A stretch of 64,000 bases of DNA from Amycolatopsis benzoatilytica AK 16/65. Lineage in GTDB: Bacteria > Actinomycetota > Actinomycetes > Mycobacteriales > Pseudonocardiaceae. The translations under genes were made by a program, and so were the position numbers. The notes beneath the pieces were generated by a model. That model was not told where the DNA came from and searched no databases. It saw only the letters and a program-made list of their open reading frames with translations. Location of the stretch: contig NZ_KB912942.1 of the NCBI RefSeq assembly GCF_000383915.1, forward strand, positions 1,958,561-2,022,560. The letters run 5' to 3'. Position 1 is the stretch's first letter; each line of letters opens with the position of its first letter. Below are positions 50,992 to 58,905 of the stretch, piece after piece.

Positions 50992-51023
50992 GCATGCGTA
51001 GATAGCATAAGCATGCTTATACT
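50989..51023 (+). promoter_or_regulatory. ribBA promoter with two MarR-type operators
   Basis: TAAGCATGCGTAGATA (50989) and TAAGCATGCTTATAC (51008), 19 bp apart. ATAAGCATGCTTAT (51007-51020) is a perfect palindrome and its end overlaps a -10 box TATACT (51018-51023), 6 nt before the ATG. No ribosome site is present, consistent with a leaderless transcript. Confidence 0.78.
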
Positions 51024-51029
51024 TGCGCC

Positions 51030-52256
51030 ATGGACCGAATGACCATGGCGCTGGAGGCGCTGCGCGAGGGCAGGCCGGTGCTGGTCACCGACGCCGCCGA
51101 CCGCGAGAACGAGGGCGACGTGGTGCTGGCCGCGCACGCCGCGACGGAGCACTGGGTCGGGTGGACTGTCCGGCACACCTCCGGGCTGCTGTGCGCGCCG
51201 ATGACCCCGCGCCGCGCGGCGGAGCTCGGGCTGCCACCGATGACAGCGCACAACGAGGATCCGCGCGGCACCGCCTACACCGTGACCGTGGACGCGAAAA
51301 CCGGGGTGAGCACCGGGATCGGCGCGGGGGACCGGGCCCGCACCCTGCGGCTGCTCGCCGATCCGGCGGCCGCGCCCGCGGATTTCGTCCGCCCCGGGCA
51401 CATTCTGCCGTTGCGCGCACGAGCGGGCGGCGTCCTCGAGCGGCCGGGACACACCGAAGCGGCGGTCGATCTGTGCCGGTTCGCCGGAGTGCCGACGGTC
51501 GCGGCGATCGCGGAACTGGTGGCCGACGACGGGTCGATGCTCCGCGGCGCTGGCGTCGACGAACTGGCGCGCCGGTTCGACCTGCCCGCGCTGAGCATCG
51601 CGGAGCTGATCTGCCATCGTCGCCGGAATCCTCTCCCCGCCGGCGAGCAGCCGCGCGTGCGGCGGACCGCCGAAACCGAACTTCCGACCCGGTACGGCAG
51701 CTTCCGCGCACTGGGCTACCTGGACCTGCGTACCGGTGCCGACCACCTCGCGCTCGTCAGCGGCGAGCAGTGCGACGCGGCGACCGTACGAGTGCACTCG
51801 GAATGCCTCACCGGCGAGTCCCTCGGCTCGACGCGCTGCGACTGCGGACCGCAACTCGACGCCGCCCTGGCCCGAATCGGACGCGACGGCGGCGTGCTCG
51901 TGTACTTGCGCGGGCACGAGGGCCGGGCCATCGGACTGGCGAAAAAGCTGGCCGCATACGAACTCCAGGACCGCGGACTGGACACAGTGGACGCCAATCT
52001 CCGACTGGGCGAACCAGCTGACGGACGCGAATACGGTGCGGCTGCGGCAATCCTGCGCGATCTCGGCATCACCCAAGCGCAGGTCCTGACCAACAACCCG
52101 GAGAAGCTCCGGGATTTGGCGGCGGGCGGGGTTTCCGTCCTGCGCAGACTTCCGCTCGCTGTCGGGGCCACGCCGGCGAACGTTCGCTACTTGGACGCCA
52201 AGCGGCACCGCATGGGACACCTCTTCGAGGTCCCGAAAGACCGGCTGCCTCGCTGA
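51030..52256 (+). CDS. ribBA: Bifunctional 3,4-DHBP synthase/GTP cyclohydrolase II (RibBA paralogue)
   Basis: 408 aa. RibB half (1-205): TDAADRENEGDVV carries the acidic metal motif. RibA half (about 210-400): HSECLTGESLGSTRCDCGPQLDAAL provides the three zinc cysteines, with YLRGHEGRAIGLAKKL and ANLRLGEPADGREYGAAAAILRDLG. It performs the two committing steps of riboflavin synthesis from ribulose-5-phosphate and GTP. No ribC, ribH or ribD gene adjoins it. Control by the catabolic MarR operators suggests a dedicated paralogue boosting flavin supply for the two-component monooxygenase. Confidence 0.92.
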   Translation: MDRMTMALEALREGRPVLVTDAADRENEGDVVLAAHAATEHWVGWTVRHTSGLLCAPMTPRRAAELGLPPMTAHNEDPRGTAYTVTVDAKTGVSTGIGAGDRARTLRLLADPAAAPADFVRPGHILPLRARAGGVLERPGHTEAAVDLCRFAGVPTVAAIAELVADDGSMLRGAGVDELARRFDLPALSIAELICHRRRNPLPAGEQPRVRRTAETELPTRYGSFRALGYLDLRTGADHLALVSGEQCDAATVRVHSECLTGESLGSTRCDCGPQLDAALARIGRDGGVLVYLRGHEGRAIGLAKKLAAYELQDRGLDTVDANLRLGEPADGREYGAAAAILRDLGITQAQVLTNNPEKLRDLAAGGVSVLRRLPLAVGATPANVRYLDAKRHRMGHLFEVPKDRLPR

Positions 52257-52276
52257 GCCGCCTGGACAGTGCTTCA

Positions 52277-52331
52277 GTCCGGGAGGGACTCCTTGCGAGA
52301 ATTAGATTCCCTCAAGGAGTCCCTGACGGAC
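52277..52331. repeat. Dispersed hairpin repeat, divergent copy 3
   Basis: GTCCGGGAGGGACTCCTTG pairs with CAAGGAGTCCCTGACGGAC around a loop that shares the AGATTCCCTCAAGG core of the copies at 34831 and 55166. It fills the gap between the convergent ribBA (52256) and ACT-protein (52333) stops, so it probably acts as a bidirectional terminator here. Confidence 0.65.
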
Positions 52332-52332
52332 T

Positions 52333-53160
52333 TCAGCATCGGGTACCGGTCGCAGGCACCGCGCGTGGCTGGGGTTCGGCGGCGTCTTCGTCGCCCGTGC
52401 GGTACAGCCGGAGCAGAGCTTTGGCCCGGGCGAATTCGGCGAGCGTGAACGGCAGGAGCGGACGTCGCACTTCGATGAGCTCACCGGCACGGCCGTGCAG
52501 CACCATGGTCGTGTCGGCCACCCGCTCGTCCCGCCTGCGGCCGCCTGGTTTCCGGTGGACCGTGCAGGATTGACCGAGCAGGGTGCCGATCAATTGCCGG
52601 ACGTCGGCTGCGGGGTCGGCGGCCTGCGCGGCGATGGCGAGCATCCGGGTCGGGAGGTCGACGAGTTCGTGCACGTCCGCTCGCACGACCCAGACATCTT
52701 CGCCCCCGCCGGAGCGAGCCGCTTCGGCGATGTCCGCGCCGGTCGTGCCGTCCGGAGCGCGGAGGAGGAATTCGTCCACAGCACCGTCGGGCACCGCGAG
52801 GACTTGCATGGAGGCGATGTCGTAGCGATGCGCGGCCAGGGTGGCGGTGAGCGCGGCCAGGCTCCCGGGCACGTCGCGCACGGTCGTGCGGAGGCGCCAT
52901 CCGATCGCTGCCGTTTGCTCGGCTGGAGCGGGCCGACGATGCGGACGGTGGCTCCATCGGTGCCGCAACGCGGCCGAGACGACGAAAAGCCCGCCCAGCG
53001 CGAACAACAGCGCAGGACCGACGCGGTTGTTCGAGAGCGTGCTGACGAACAGGTCGGCGACTCCGGTGGCGAAGAACAACGCCGCCAGTTCGACCAGTTC
53101 CCGGTTGACCGAACGCTTCCGGCTCTCGGCGGTCGTACGCCGCTTCTCGGACGCTGTCAT
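52333..53160 (-). CDS. Membrane-anchored ACT-domain protein
   Basis: 275 aa. A basic N-terminal tail (TASEKRRTTAESRKRS) is followed by two hydrophobic helices (about 26-62: LVELAALFFATGVADLFVS and GPALLFALGGLFVVSAAL). An ACT-like small-molecule domain comes next, WRLRTTVRDVPGSLAALTATLAAHRYDIASMQVL near 88-121. The rest is hydrophilic without recognised motif; it includes a possible GNAT-like ELIEVRRPLLPFTLAEFARAKALL helix. Possibly an amino-acid sensor at the membrane; function unknown. Monocistronic. Confidence 0.7.
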   Translation of the reverse strand: MTASEKRRTTAESRKRSVNRELVELAALFFATGVADLFVSTLSNNRVGPALLFALGGLFVVSAALRHRWSHRPHRRPAPAEQTAAIGWRLRTTVRDVPGSLAALTATLAAHRYDIASMQVLAVPDGAVDEFLLRAPDGTTGADIAEAARSGGGEDVWVVRADVHELVDLPTRMLAIAAQAADPAADVRQLIGTLLGQSCTVHRKPGGRRRDERVADTTMVLHGRAGELIEVRRPLLPFTLAEFARAKALLRLYRTGDEDAAEPQPRAVPATGTRC

Positions 53161-53316
53161 GCCGGTCAGCGTCGCGTCGGGTGTTTACCGTTGGCGGCAC
53201 GGCCTGTCACGATTCAGTTAACCGTCGGCGACTAGATCGTCCTGTGAGGTGCGTCGGGGCGCCGCCAGCCCCGGAAGGCGTTCCGGGACTGGCGGCGGAC
53301 GGACCGGACAGCGTGA

Positions 53317-54996
53317 TTACTCCTGCGGGCCGCCCCTGGGGGCGCGGGCCGGCATTGGCCGTTGCGGGCCGGGTTTGCCGGCCGAGTGCAGCACGGTGTC
53401 GTCGAAGGCCATGTCGACGACCATCTTCGCGAATCCCCGGGAGATGAACGTCAGCACCGCCGGGTCGTTGTTGGAAAGGTTGTCGCACCAGCGGAACGGG
53501 TTGTCGACGCAGCCGCCGTCGAAGCTCGGCACGTTGCCTTCGAAATTGCCGAGCGAGCCGCCGAACAGGTCGACGTCCTGCTGGTTCTTGCAGCAGTCCT
53601 GTCCGGTCAGCACGCCGCTCGCGGGGATGCCGGCCATGTTGAAGCTGAAGGCGTCCGTGCCGACCGGCGAGAAGAGCTCGTGGTTCTTCCCGATCGAGTC
53701 GAAGTACTGGATGGCTTGGTCCCGCGCCACCGTCGAAGGCTGGTAGACCTGGGAGGGGAAGGTGGTCGAGACGGTTCGGCTGAACAGGTCGACCCCTGCC
53801 GGGTCGAGCACGCCGACCAGGTAGTTCGGCGTCGCGGTGACGTCGGCGTCGAGGTCGTAGCCGATCTTGCCCAGTTCGGTCGGGCTCAGGTTGTTGACGT
53901 AGTAAGCAGAACCCAGCAGGCCGAGTTCCTCGCCGCCGAACCAGACGAACCGCAGTTTGTTGCGCGGCTCGACTTTGCGCATCATCTGCGCGATGTCGAG
54001 GACGGTGACCGAGCCGGAGGCGTTGTCCAGCATCCCGGCGCCGTAGATCGCGTCGAGGTGCGCGTCGACGACCACGACATGGTTGGGGTCGCCGCCCTTG
54101 GAATCGGCGATGACGTTGTAGTCCTCGGCGTTCGGGTTGACGACGGCGCTGATGGCGAGGTTCACCACGGGCAGCGCGGTGCCGCCGGCCACCGCGGCGT
54201 TGTACTGGTCGAGCAGGCCGCTGCCGGTGTCGAACGCGGTGAACGACACCGGGATCGTCGGGACGATCCGGTTGCCGGCCGCGTCGACCAGGCTGCCGTT
54301 GACCAACGCGGTCCGGCCGGGGTTGCCTTCATTGAAGATCACCACGCCGGACGCACCGGCCGCCTGCGCGTTCAGCACCTTGACCCCGAAGCTGCATCCG
54401 CCGCGCTGAATGAGCGCGACGCGGCCGGACACGAAGCCGCTGAAGTCGGCCGCTGTGCACCCGCTGGTCGAACTCGGCGTCGGCGTCGGCGGGATGACGA
54501 TGCCGTGCGCGGGCTGCACCGCGGCCGTCGTGGAGCCAGTGCTCTGCCCTGGATTCCAGTCGCTGGCCAAGGCAAAATCGCGCGCCGTCGGCGAGATCTC
54601 GCGAAACGTCGGCTTCGCCGTGTAGGCGAAATAGAAGAAATGGTAGGTCTGGAGCGTGGCGTCGTATCCCGCTGCGCGCATTTGGTTGGCGACGTATTCC
54701 GCCGACGCTTTGTAGCCCGGCTCGCCGGAGTTGCGCGATGGATGGCCGTCCGGACCCGGATTGGCGTCCGCGATCGCCTGCAGCGCCTTCATGTGCCGCC
54801 AGAGATCGTCGGTCCGGATGCACGGCAACAGTTTTTGCTCGGTGTTGTTGACCCGATTGGCGCAGCCGGCCGAACTTGGCTGCCCGCCGTCGCCCGGGGT
54901 GGCCGGGTCGGCAGTCGCGGCGGCCGCGGTGACGAAACCGGCGGCGACCACCAAGGCCGCGACAAGATAAGAAAATCTCCAACGATATCGTGACAT
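53317..54996 (-). CDS. Secreted M28-family metallopeptidase with PA domain
   Basis: 559 aa. Sec-type signal peptide (residues 1-30: basic MSRYRWR, hydrophobic YLVAALVVAAGFVTAAAA, then ATA-D). A protease-associated insert lies at about 210-270 (GRVALIQRGGCSFGVKVLNAQAAGASGVVIFNEGN). The M28 zinc core follows: VVVDAHLDAIYGAGMLDNASG and FVWFGGEELGLLGSAYYV. The late ligand region reads GTDAFSFNMAGIPASG. Likely an extracellular aminopeptidase. Cysteine pairs near 495-520 may form disulfides. ATG 54996 has GGGAGC upstream. Monocistronic. Confidence 0.87.
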   Translation of the reverse strand: MSRYRWRFSYLVAALVVAAGFVTAAAATADPATPGDGGQPSSAGCANRVNNTEQKLLPCIRTDDLWRHMKALQAIADANPGPDGHPSRNSGEPGYKASAEYVANQMRAAGYDATLQTYHFFYFAYTAKPTFREISPTARDFALASDWNPGQSTGSTTAAVQPAHGIVIPPTPTPSSTSGCTAADFSGFVSGRVALIQRGGCSFGVKVLNAQAAGASGVVIFNEGNPGRTALVNGSLVDAAGNRIVPTIPVSFTAFDTGSGLLDQYNAAVAGGTALPVVNLAISAVVNPNAEDYNVIADSKGGDPNHVVVVDAHLDAIYGAGMLDNASGSVTVLDIAQMMRKVEPRNKLRFVWFGGEELGLLGSAYYVNNLSPTELGKIGYDLDADVTATPNYLVGVLDPAGVDLFSRTVSTTFPSQVYQPSTVARDQAIQYFDSIGKNHELFSPVGTDAFSFNMAGIPASGVLTGQDCCKNQQDVDLFGGSLGNFEGNVPSFDGGCVDNPFRWCDNLSNNDPAVLTFISRGFAKMVVDMAFDDTVLHSAGKPGPQRPMPARAPRGGPQE

Positions 54997-55123
54997 TGGC
55001 AAGCTCCCATTTGTGATGGCATGCGTTGGCCAACGGGTAAATGTGCCACGAATCGGACGGGAGGAACAGATGCATTGTGGCGAGACAATGCTCGGTCGTG
55101 CCCGGGACTGAGTTCCGGACTGT

Positions 55124-55220
55124 GAGCGTGTCTCAGTTGGCTGGGCGCCGAGATCGCTCACGGATGTCCGTGAAGGACCCCTTGGGGGACTCAGATTCCC
55201 TCGAGGGGCCCTTCACGGAC
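55124..55220. repeat. Dispersed hairpin repeat, copy 2
   Basis: Nearly identical over about 97 bp to 34789-34885, with a few compensating or single changes (for example CTTGGGGGAC for CTTGAGGGAC and CCTCGAGGGGCCC for CCTCAAGGGACCC). The arms of the terminal hairpin begin at 55166. It lies in the 490-bp gene-free stretch 54997-55486, which otherwise holds the peptidase promoter region and the hairpin at 55291. Confidence 0.75.
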
Positions 55221-55290
55221 GAGGTCTGCGCCCTGTCAGCTGCACCAAGCGGCGAATCGTCGTTCATCGCCGAGATGGTGCGCCTGCGGC

Positions 55291-55324
55291 GGCACGTGTT
55301 CCCGTTCTTCCGGGAACACGTGCC
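55291..55324. terminator. Strong hairpin downstream of desaturase
   Basis: A perfect 14-bp stem, GGCACGTGTTCCCG with CGGGAACACGTGCC, and a TTCTTC loop, located 163 bp beyond the desaturase stop. Likely a terminator for that gene; the CACGTG core also makes it a possible protein site. Confidence 0.5.
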
Positions 55325-55486
55325 GTGTGCGACCCGCTGCGGTCGAGAGAGATGCTGCGTGGCCGACGGCGTGATGTTCGCCGATCCGTTCGTGAAGCCA
55401 GCAGTCGCTTGGCCGAAGCCGGTTTGAGAGGAGGCCGGGCGGCGGCACGGGCACCCGGCCGCGGAAAGCGATCGGCCCGCCGGTCC

Positions 55487-56422
55487 TCAGTGCTGGCTGT
55501 TCGCGGTGCGACGTGCGGCGGCGGCGTCGCGACGCTCCTCGAAGCGGGATGCCTGGGTGTTGAGGGTGGTGACGAAGGCGGCGAGTTCCTCCCGTGCGGC
55601 TTCGCCGGCCGGGCCGAGGCCGGTCAGGTCGAACACCTTCCAGTAGCGCAGCAACGGCAGGATCACGTCGTCGTGGTGGATGCGCAGGTCGTAGATGCCG
55701 GCTTTGGCGATCAGCGCCGCTTTGCGGGCGAAGCTCGGAATCACCGCGCCCGGCATCGCGAAGTTCAGGACCTCGTCGGTGATCGCGCGCATCATCGCGT
55801 CGGGGGAGATCTCCAGGGCGGCCTTGACCAGGTTGCGGTAGAAGACCATGTGCAGGTTCTCGTCCGTGGACACCCGGGCGAGCAGCCGCTCGGCCAGCGG
55901 GTCCTGGGTGTAGCGGCCGGTGTTGCGGTGCGAGAGCCGGGTCGCCAGTTCCTGGAACGAGACATAGGCGCAGACCTGCAGCAGCGGCTTGTCCCCGGTC
56001 GAGTAGCCGGCCTGCATGGTCGCCATCCGCATGCGCTCCAGTTCGACCGGGTCGACGGCGCGGGTGACCAGCAGGTAGTCGCGGATGCAGATGCCGTGCC
56101 TGCCCTCTTCGGCCGTCCACCGGTGCACCCAGGTGCCCCAGGCGCCGTCGCGGCCGAACGCGCGCTCGATTTCGCGGTGGTAGCTGGGCAGGTTGTCCTC
56201 GGTGAGCAGGTTGACCTCCAGCGCCGTCCGCGCGATCGGGCTGACCCGGGACTGCTCGGGGTCCCACGGTTCCCCGCCCAGTTCCGCGAAGTCGCGTCCC
56301 TGGCTCCAGGGGACGTACTCGTGCGGCATCCACTCCTGGGCGGCGGCGAGGTGCCGGTTGAGGTTCTCTTCGACCGTCCCCTCCAGCTCGTACAACAGGC
56401 GCGTGCTTTCGGAAACCGGCAT
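55487..56422 (-). CDS. Acyl-ACP desaturase (type 2 fatty acid desaturase, DesA-like)
   Basis: 311 aa soluble di-iron enzyme. Iron ligands are visible: NLLTEDNLPSYH (first Glu), WTAEEGRHGICIRDYL (EEGRH) and VSTDENLHMVFYRNL (DENLH) near residue 195. It introduces a double bond into acyl-ACP chains using ferredoxin and O2. Length matches the mycobacterial DesA group. Monocistronic, with a tandem palindromic operator 27 bp upstream of its start, so its expression is tightly controlled, perhaps by a TetR/FadR-type lipid sensor not in the window. Confidence 0.9.
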   Translation of the reverse strand: MPVSESTRLLYELEGTVEENLNRHLAAAQEWMPHEYVPWSQGRDFAELGGEPWDPEQSRVSPIARTALEVNLLTEDNLPSYHREIERAFGRDGAWGTWVHRWTAEEGRHGICIRDYLLVTRAVDPVELERMRMATMQAGYSTGDKPLLQVCAYVSFQELATRLSHRNTGRYTQDPLAERLLARVSTDENLHMVFYRNLVKAALEISPDAMMRAITDEVLNFAMPGAVIPSFARKAALIAKAGIYDLRIHHDDVILPLLRYWKVFDLTGLGPAGEAAREELAAFVTTLNTQASRFEERRDAAAARRTANSQH

Positions 56423-56448
56423 GGGGACGACCTTTCGTTCCTACGCGA

Positions 56449-56476
56449 CCGTAACTTACGGTGCCGTAGGTTACGG
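56449..56476 (-). promoter_or_regulatory. Tandem palindromic operator upstream of the desaturase
   Basis: Two 13-bp near-palindromes 15 bp apart: CCGTAACTTACGG (56449-56461, perfect around its centre) and CCGTAGGTTACGG (56464-56476). A TetR-like repressor dimer pair could bind. No adjacent regulator gene matches by position, except the TetR at 58230, which has its own distinct palindrome. Confidence 0.7.
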
Positions 56477-56677
56477 CAACGGACGTGGGGGCCGGGCAGT
56501 TCCCGGCAGGTGCGGCTCTGTGATGCCACTCACGGGTTCCGGCGCCGCCGGGCAGACGACCTCGCGCGGCTGTGCTCGCCTCGGTCCCGGCGTAACCGGT
56601 CCGCGGCACGGCTCTGGTCGCGTCGCCGCGGCCGCGACGCCGGAGACGGCCGGTTGCGCGGAAGCCAGTGCGAGCTA

Positions 56678-56708
56678 TTTTATTAACAGTACTGTACTGT
56701 TAATAAAA
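56678..56708. promoter_or_regulatory. 31-bp perfect palindrome (operator of hydroxylase-tetR operon)
   Basis: Arms TTTTATTAACAGTAC and GTACTGTTAATAAAA pair perfectly around a single central T at 56693. The right arm runs up to the ribosome site of the flavoprotein hydroxylase gene. AT-rich sequence in a GC-rich context marks a promoter; the TetR encoded second in this operon is the likely binder. Confidence 0.85.
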
Positions 56709-56724
56709 GATGGGAGGTGGCAGT

Positions 56725-58233
56725 GTGATGACGGTGCTGGTGGTCGGGGCTGGGCCGACTGGTCTGTCCCTGGCTTGCGGGTTGCTTGTCCAGGGCGTGC
56801 CGGTCCGCGTGGTGGACAGCGCGGCAGGCCCGGCGGCGACGTCGCGTGCGTTGGGGTTGCAGCCGCGCGGTCAAGAGGTGCTGCGGCGGCTCGGCGCATT
56901 CGACGGCTTGCCGCAGCGGGCTGTCGACATCCGGGCGACCGGGATCCATGTGGCGGGCCGGAAGGTGGTCGACGTAGGCGCGGCGCTGGGGTCGGACGGG
57001 CCGCGGATGCTGTGGATCCCGCAGACGGAGGTAGAGGCGCGGTTGCGCGCGCGGCTGGCCGAGCTCGGTGGTTCGGTCGAATGGGGCGTCGCGGTGCGGT
57101 CGCTCGTTCAGGACGCGGACGGGGTGGACGTCGAGCTCGCTGGCGGCGAACGACTGCATGCGGCTTGGGCGATCGGCTGCGACGGCGCACACAGCCAGGT
57201 CCGCAAGAGCGCAGGCATCGGGTTCCCCGGCGCTTCGGTGCTGGAACGGTTTCTGCTCGCGGATGTGCATCTTGAGCGGGCCGGCGCTGCTGGGACGTTC
57301 CTCGGCACCGGCGGACAGTTCGTGGCAATGCCCTTGCCGCACCCGGACGGCGATCTGTGGCGGCTGATGGCGCCCGCTCCGGACGGAATGGGCTCCGAAC
57401 CGGACGAGGCGGAGATCCTGCGGTTGCTGTCCCGGCTCGCCGTCGAGCGGGCCGGATTCACGCAGCTGCGCGTCAAGGGCGCGGAGTGGACCTCGGTCTT
57501 CCGATTCCACCGCAGGCTCGCCGACTCCTATCGCAGCGGGCGGATGCTGCTCGCGGGGGATGCCGCGCACATTCATTCCCCGCTCGGCGGGCAAGGTCTC
57601 AACACCGGCATCGGGGACGCGGAAAACCTGGCGTTCAAGCTGGCGCTGGTCATTTCGGGGCGTGCCGGGGAGTCTTTGCTGGACACTTACACCGCCGAGC
57701 GGAGGCCGGTCGCGAAGTCGGTGCTGGCGGCGACCAGCTTCGGCACGAAGCTCGGCTTTGCCGAGAAGCGCGCCGTCCAGTTGCTGTTCGCGGCCACGGC
57801 TCCTGTGCTGCGCATGCCGATCGTGCAGCGGCGGCTGCTGCGCGCTTCGTCCCAGCTGGGCATCAGCTATCGGCACGGGCCGCTGGCTGCTGCCCCGGCG
57901 CGGCGGGTGCGTGCGCTGGGCGGGCCGAGAGCGGGCGATCGAATGCCGAACATCTGGACCCGCGACGCCGCCGGCAGGCGGGGCCGGCTGCACGACCGGC
58001 TGGAGGCGGGGTGGGCGTTGCTCGCCAGCGGCACGGCCGGCGACTGCGCGCGGGTGGCGTCGGAACGGCTCGGCGAGGCAAACGTCCGGGTGCTCGCACC
58101 CGAAACCGGGAGTTTGCCGGAGGTGTGCCTGGTGCGGCCGGACGCTCACCTGGCCTGGCGCGGCACCGGTATCGACGAGTTGACACGGTGGCTGGACGCG
58201 GCTCTGGCACCGGGGCGGGTGACGAGGCCATGA
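56725..58233 (+). CDS. FAD-dependent aromatic hydroxylase (PheA/TetX-like monooxygenase)
   Basis: About 502 aa. FAD motif VLVVGAGPTGLSLACGLLVQG at the N-terminus; DG motif IGCDGAHSQVRKSAGI near residue 150; RMLLAGDAAHIHSPLGGQGLNTGIGDAENLAFKLA (GD motif) near 270. This is the group A flavoprotein monooxygenase family that hydroxylates phenols, polyketides and antibiotics such as rifamycin or tetracyclines. GTG 56725 lies 7 nt after GGGAGG; ATG 56728 is equally possible. Co-transcribed with tetR, overlapping by ATGA, suggesting a substrate-inducible detoxification or catabolic unit. Confidence 0.9.
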   Translation: MMTVLVVGAGPTGLSLACGLLVQGVPVRVVDSAAGPAATSRALGLQPRGQEVLRRLGAFDGLPQRAVDIRATGIHVAGRKVVDVGAALGSDGPRMLWIPQTEVEARLRARLAELGGSVEWGVAVRSLVQDADGVDVELAGGERLHAAWAIGCDGAHSQVRKSAGIGFPGASVLERFLLADVHLERAGAAGTFLGTGGQFVAMPLPHPDGDLWRLMAPAPDGMGSEPDEAEILRLLSRLAVERAGFTQLRVKGAEWTSVFRFHRRLADSYRSGRMLLAGDAAHIHSPLGGQGLNTGIGDAENLAFKLALVISGRAGESLLDTYTAERRPVAKSVLAATSFGTKLGFAEKRAVQLLFAATAPVLRMPIVQRRLLRASSQLGISYRHGPLAAAPARRVRALGGPRAGDRMPNIWTRDAAGRRGRLHDRLEAGWALLASGTAGDCARVASERLGEANVRVLAPETGSLPEVCLVRPDAHLAWRGTGIDELTRWLDAALAPGRVTRP

Positions 58234-58850
58234 CTCCTCCCACTGGCAGCGGGTCGCGCGGGCGGCCGCGCGATCCGAGCACCGACCGGGCGATTCTGCG
58301 AGCTGCGCTGGATCTTTTCCTCGAACAAGGTCCAGAGGGCGCGAGCGTCGAGCAGATCGCCAAGCGCGCCGGCGTCGCCCGGCTCACCGTCTACCGGCGT
58401 TGGGCGACGAAGGACGAACTGTTGCTGGCCGCCATCGATCACGCCCGCGAAATCGACGAGTTCGCGCTGTTCGAAGATTTCACCGCGGCCTCGGGCCGCG
58501 GATTGCCGCTCGACGCGATCGTCGAGCACTTGGTCCGGCTGGCCGCTGATCCGCGTTCGAAACAGCTGGTGCTGCGCCTGATCGGCACCTCATCGAGCCA
58601 TCCCGATCTGCTGCGCGCGTTCTGGGACACCTATCTCTGGCCGCGCCGGCAGCGCGCGAACGCGCGGGTCCTCGAACTCGTCGAGCAGGGCTCGCTCCCC
58701 GCGGACACCGATCCCGACGCGTTGACCGATGCCGTCCTCGGCGCGCTTCTCTACCGCATCTTGCTCTACCCGGACGCGCCCACGGCCGAGGAACTGCGCG
58801 ACCGGGTCCGTGCGGTCTTTCGGCAGGTCGGCCTCGGGCCGGCGGGCTGA
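58230..58850 (+). CDS. TetR-family transcriptional regulator
   Basis: 206 aa. Basic lead GSRGRPRDPSTDRAIL and HTH EQIAKRAGVARLTVYRRWATKDELLLAAI (residues about 30-60), then the TetR_C-type ligand domain. ATG overlaps the hydroxylase stop, ensuring coupled translation. It likely represses its own operon through the 31-bp palindrome at 56678 and is released by the hydroxylase substrate. Confidence 0.9.
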   Translation: MTPPTGSGSRGRPRDPSTDRAILRAALDLFLEQGPEGASVEQIAKRAGVARLTVYRRWATKDELLLAAIDHAREIDEFALFEDFTAASGRGLPLDAIVEHLVRLAADPRSKQLVLRLIGTSSSHPDLLRAFWDTYLWPRRQRANARVLELVEQGSLPADTDPDALTDAVLGALLYRILLYPDAPTAEELRDRVRAVFRQVGLGPAG

Positions 58851-58905
58851 GGGCGTCAGCCCGGCACGCGCCCCGCAGCTCACCTTGGCAGAGGAGACAC
58901 CGCTC

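Noticed and set aside
55041..55427. A 128-residue plus-strand open frame across repeat copy 2 and the hairpin at 55291
   Set aside because: It consists largely of repeat and palindrome sequence and lacks a ribosome site.
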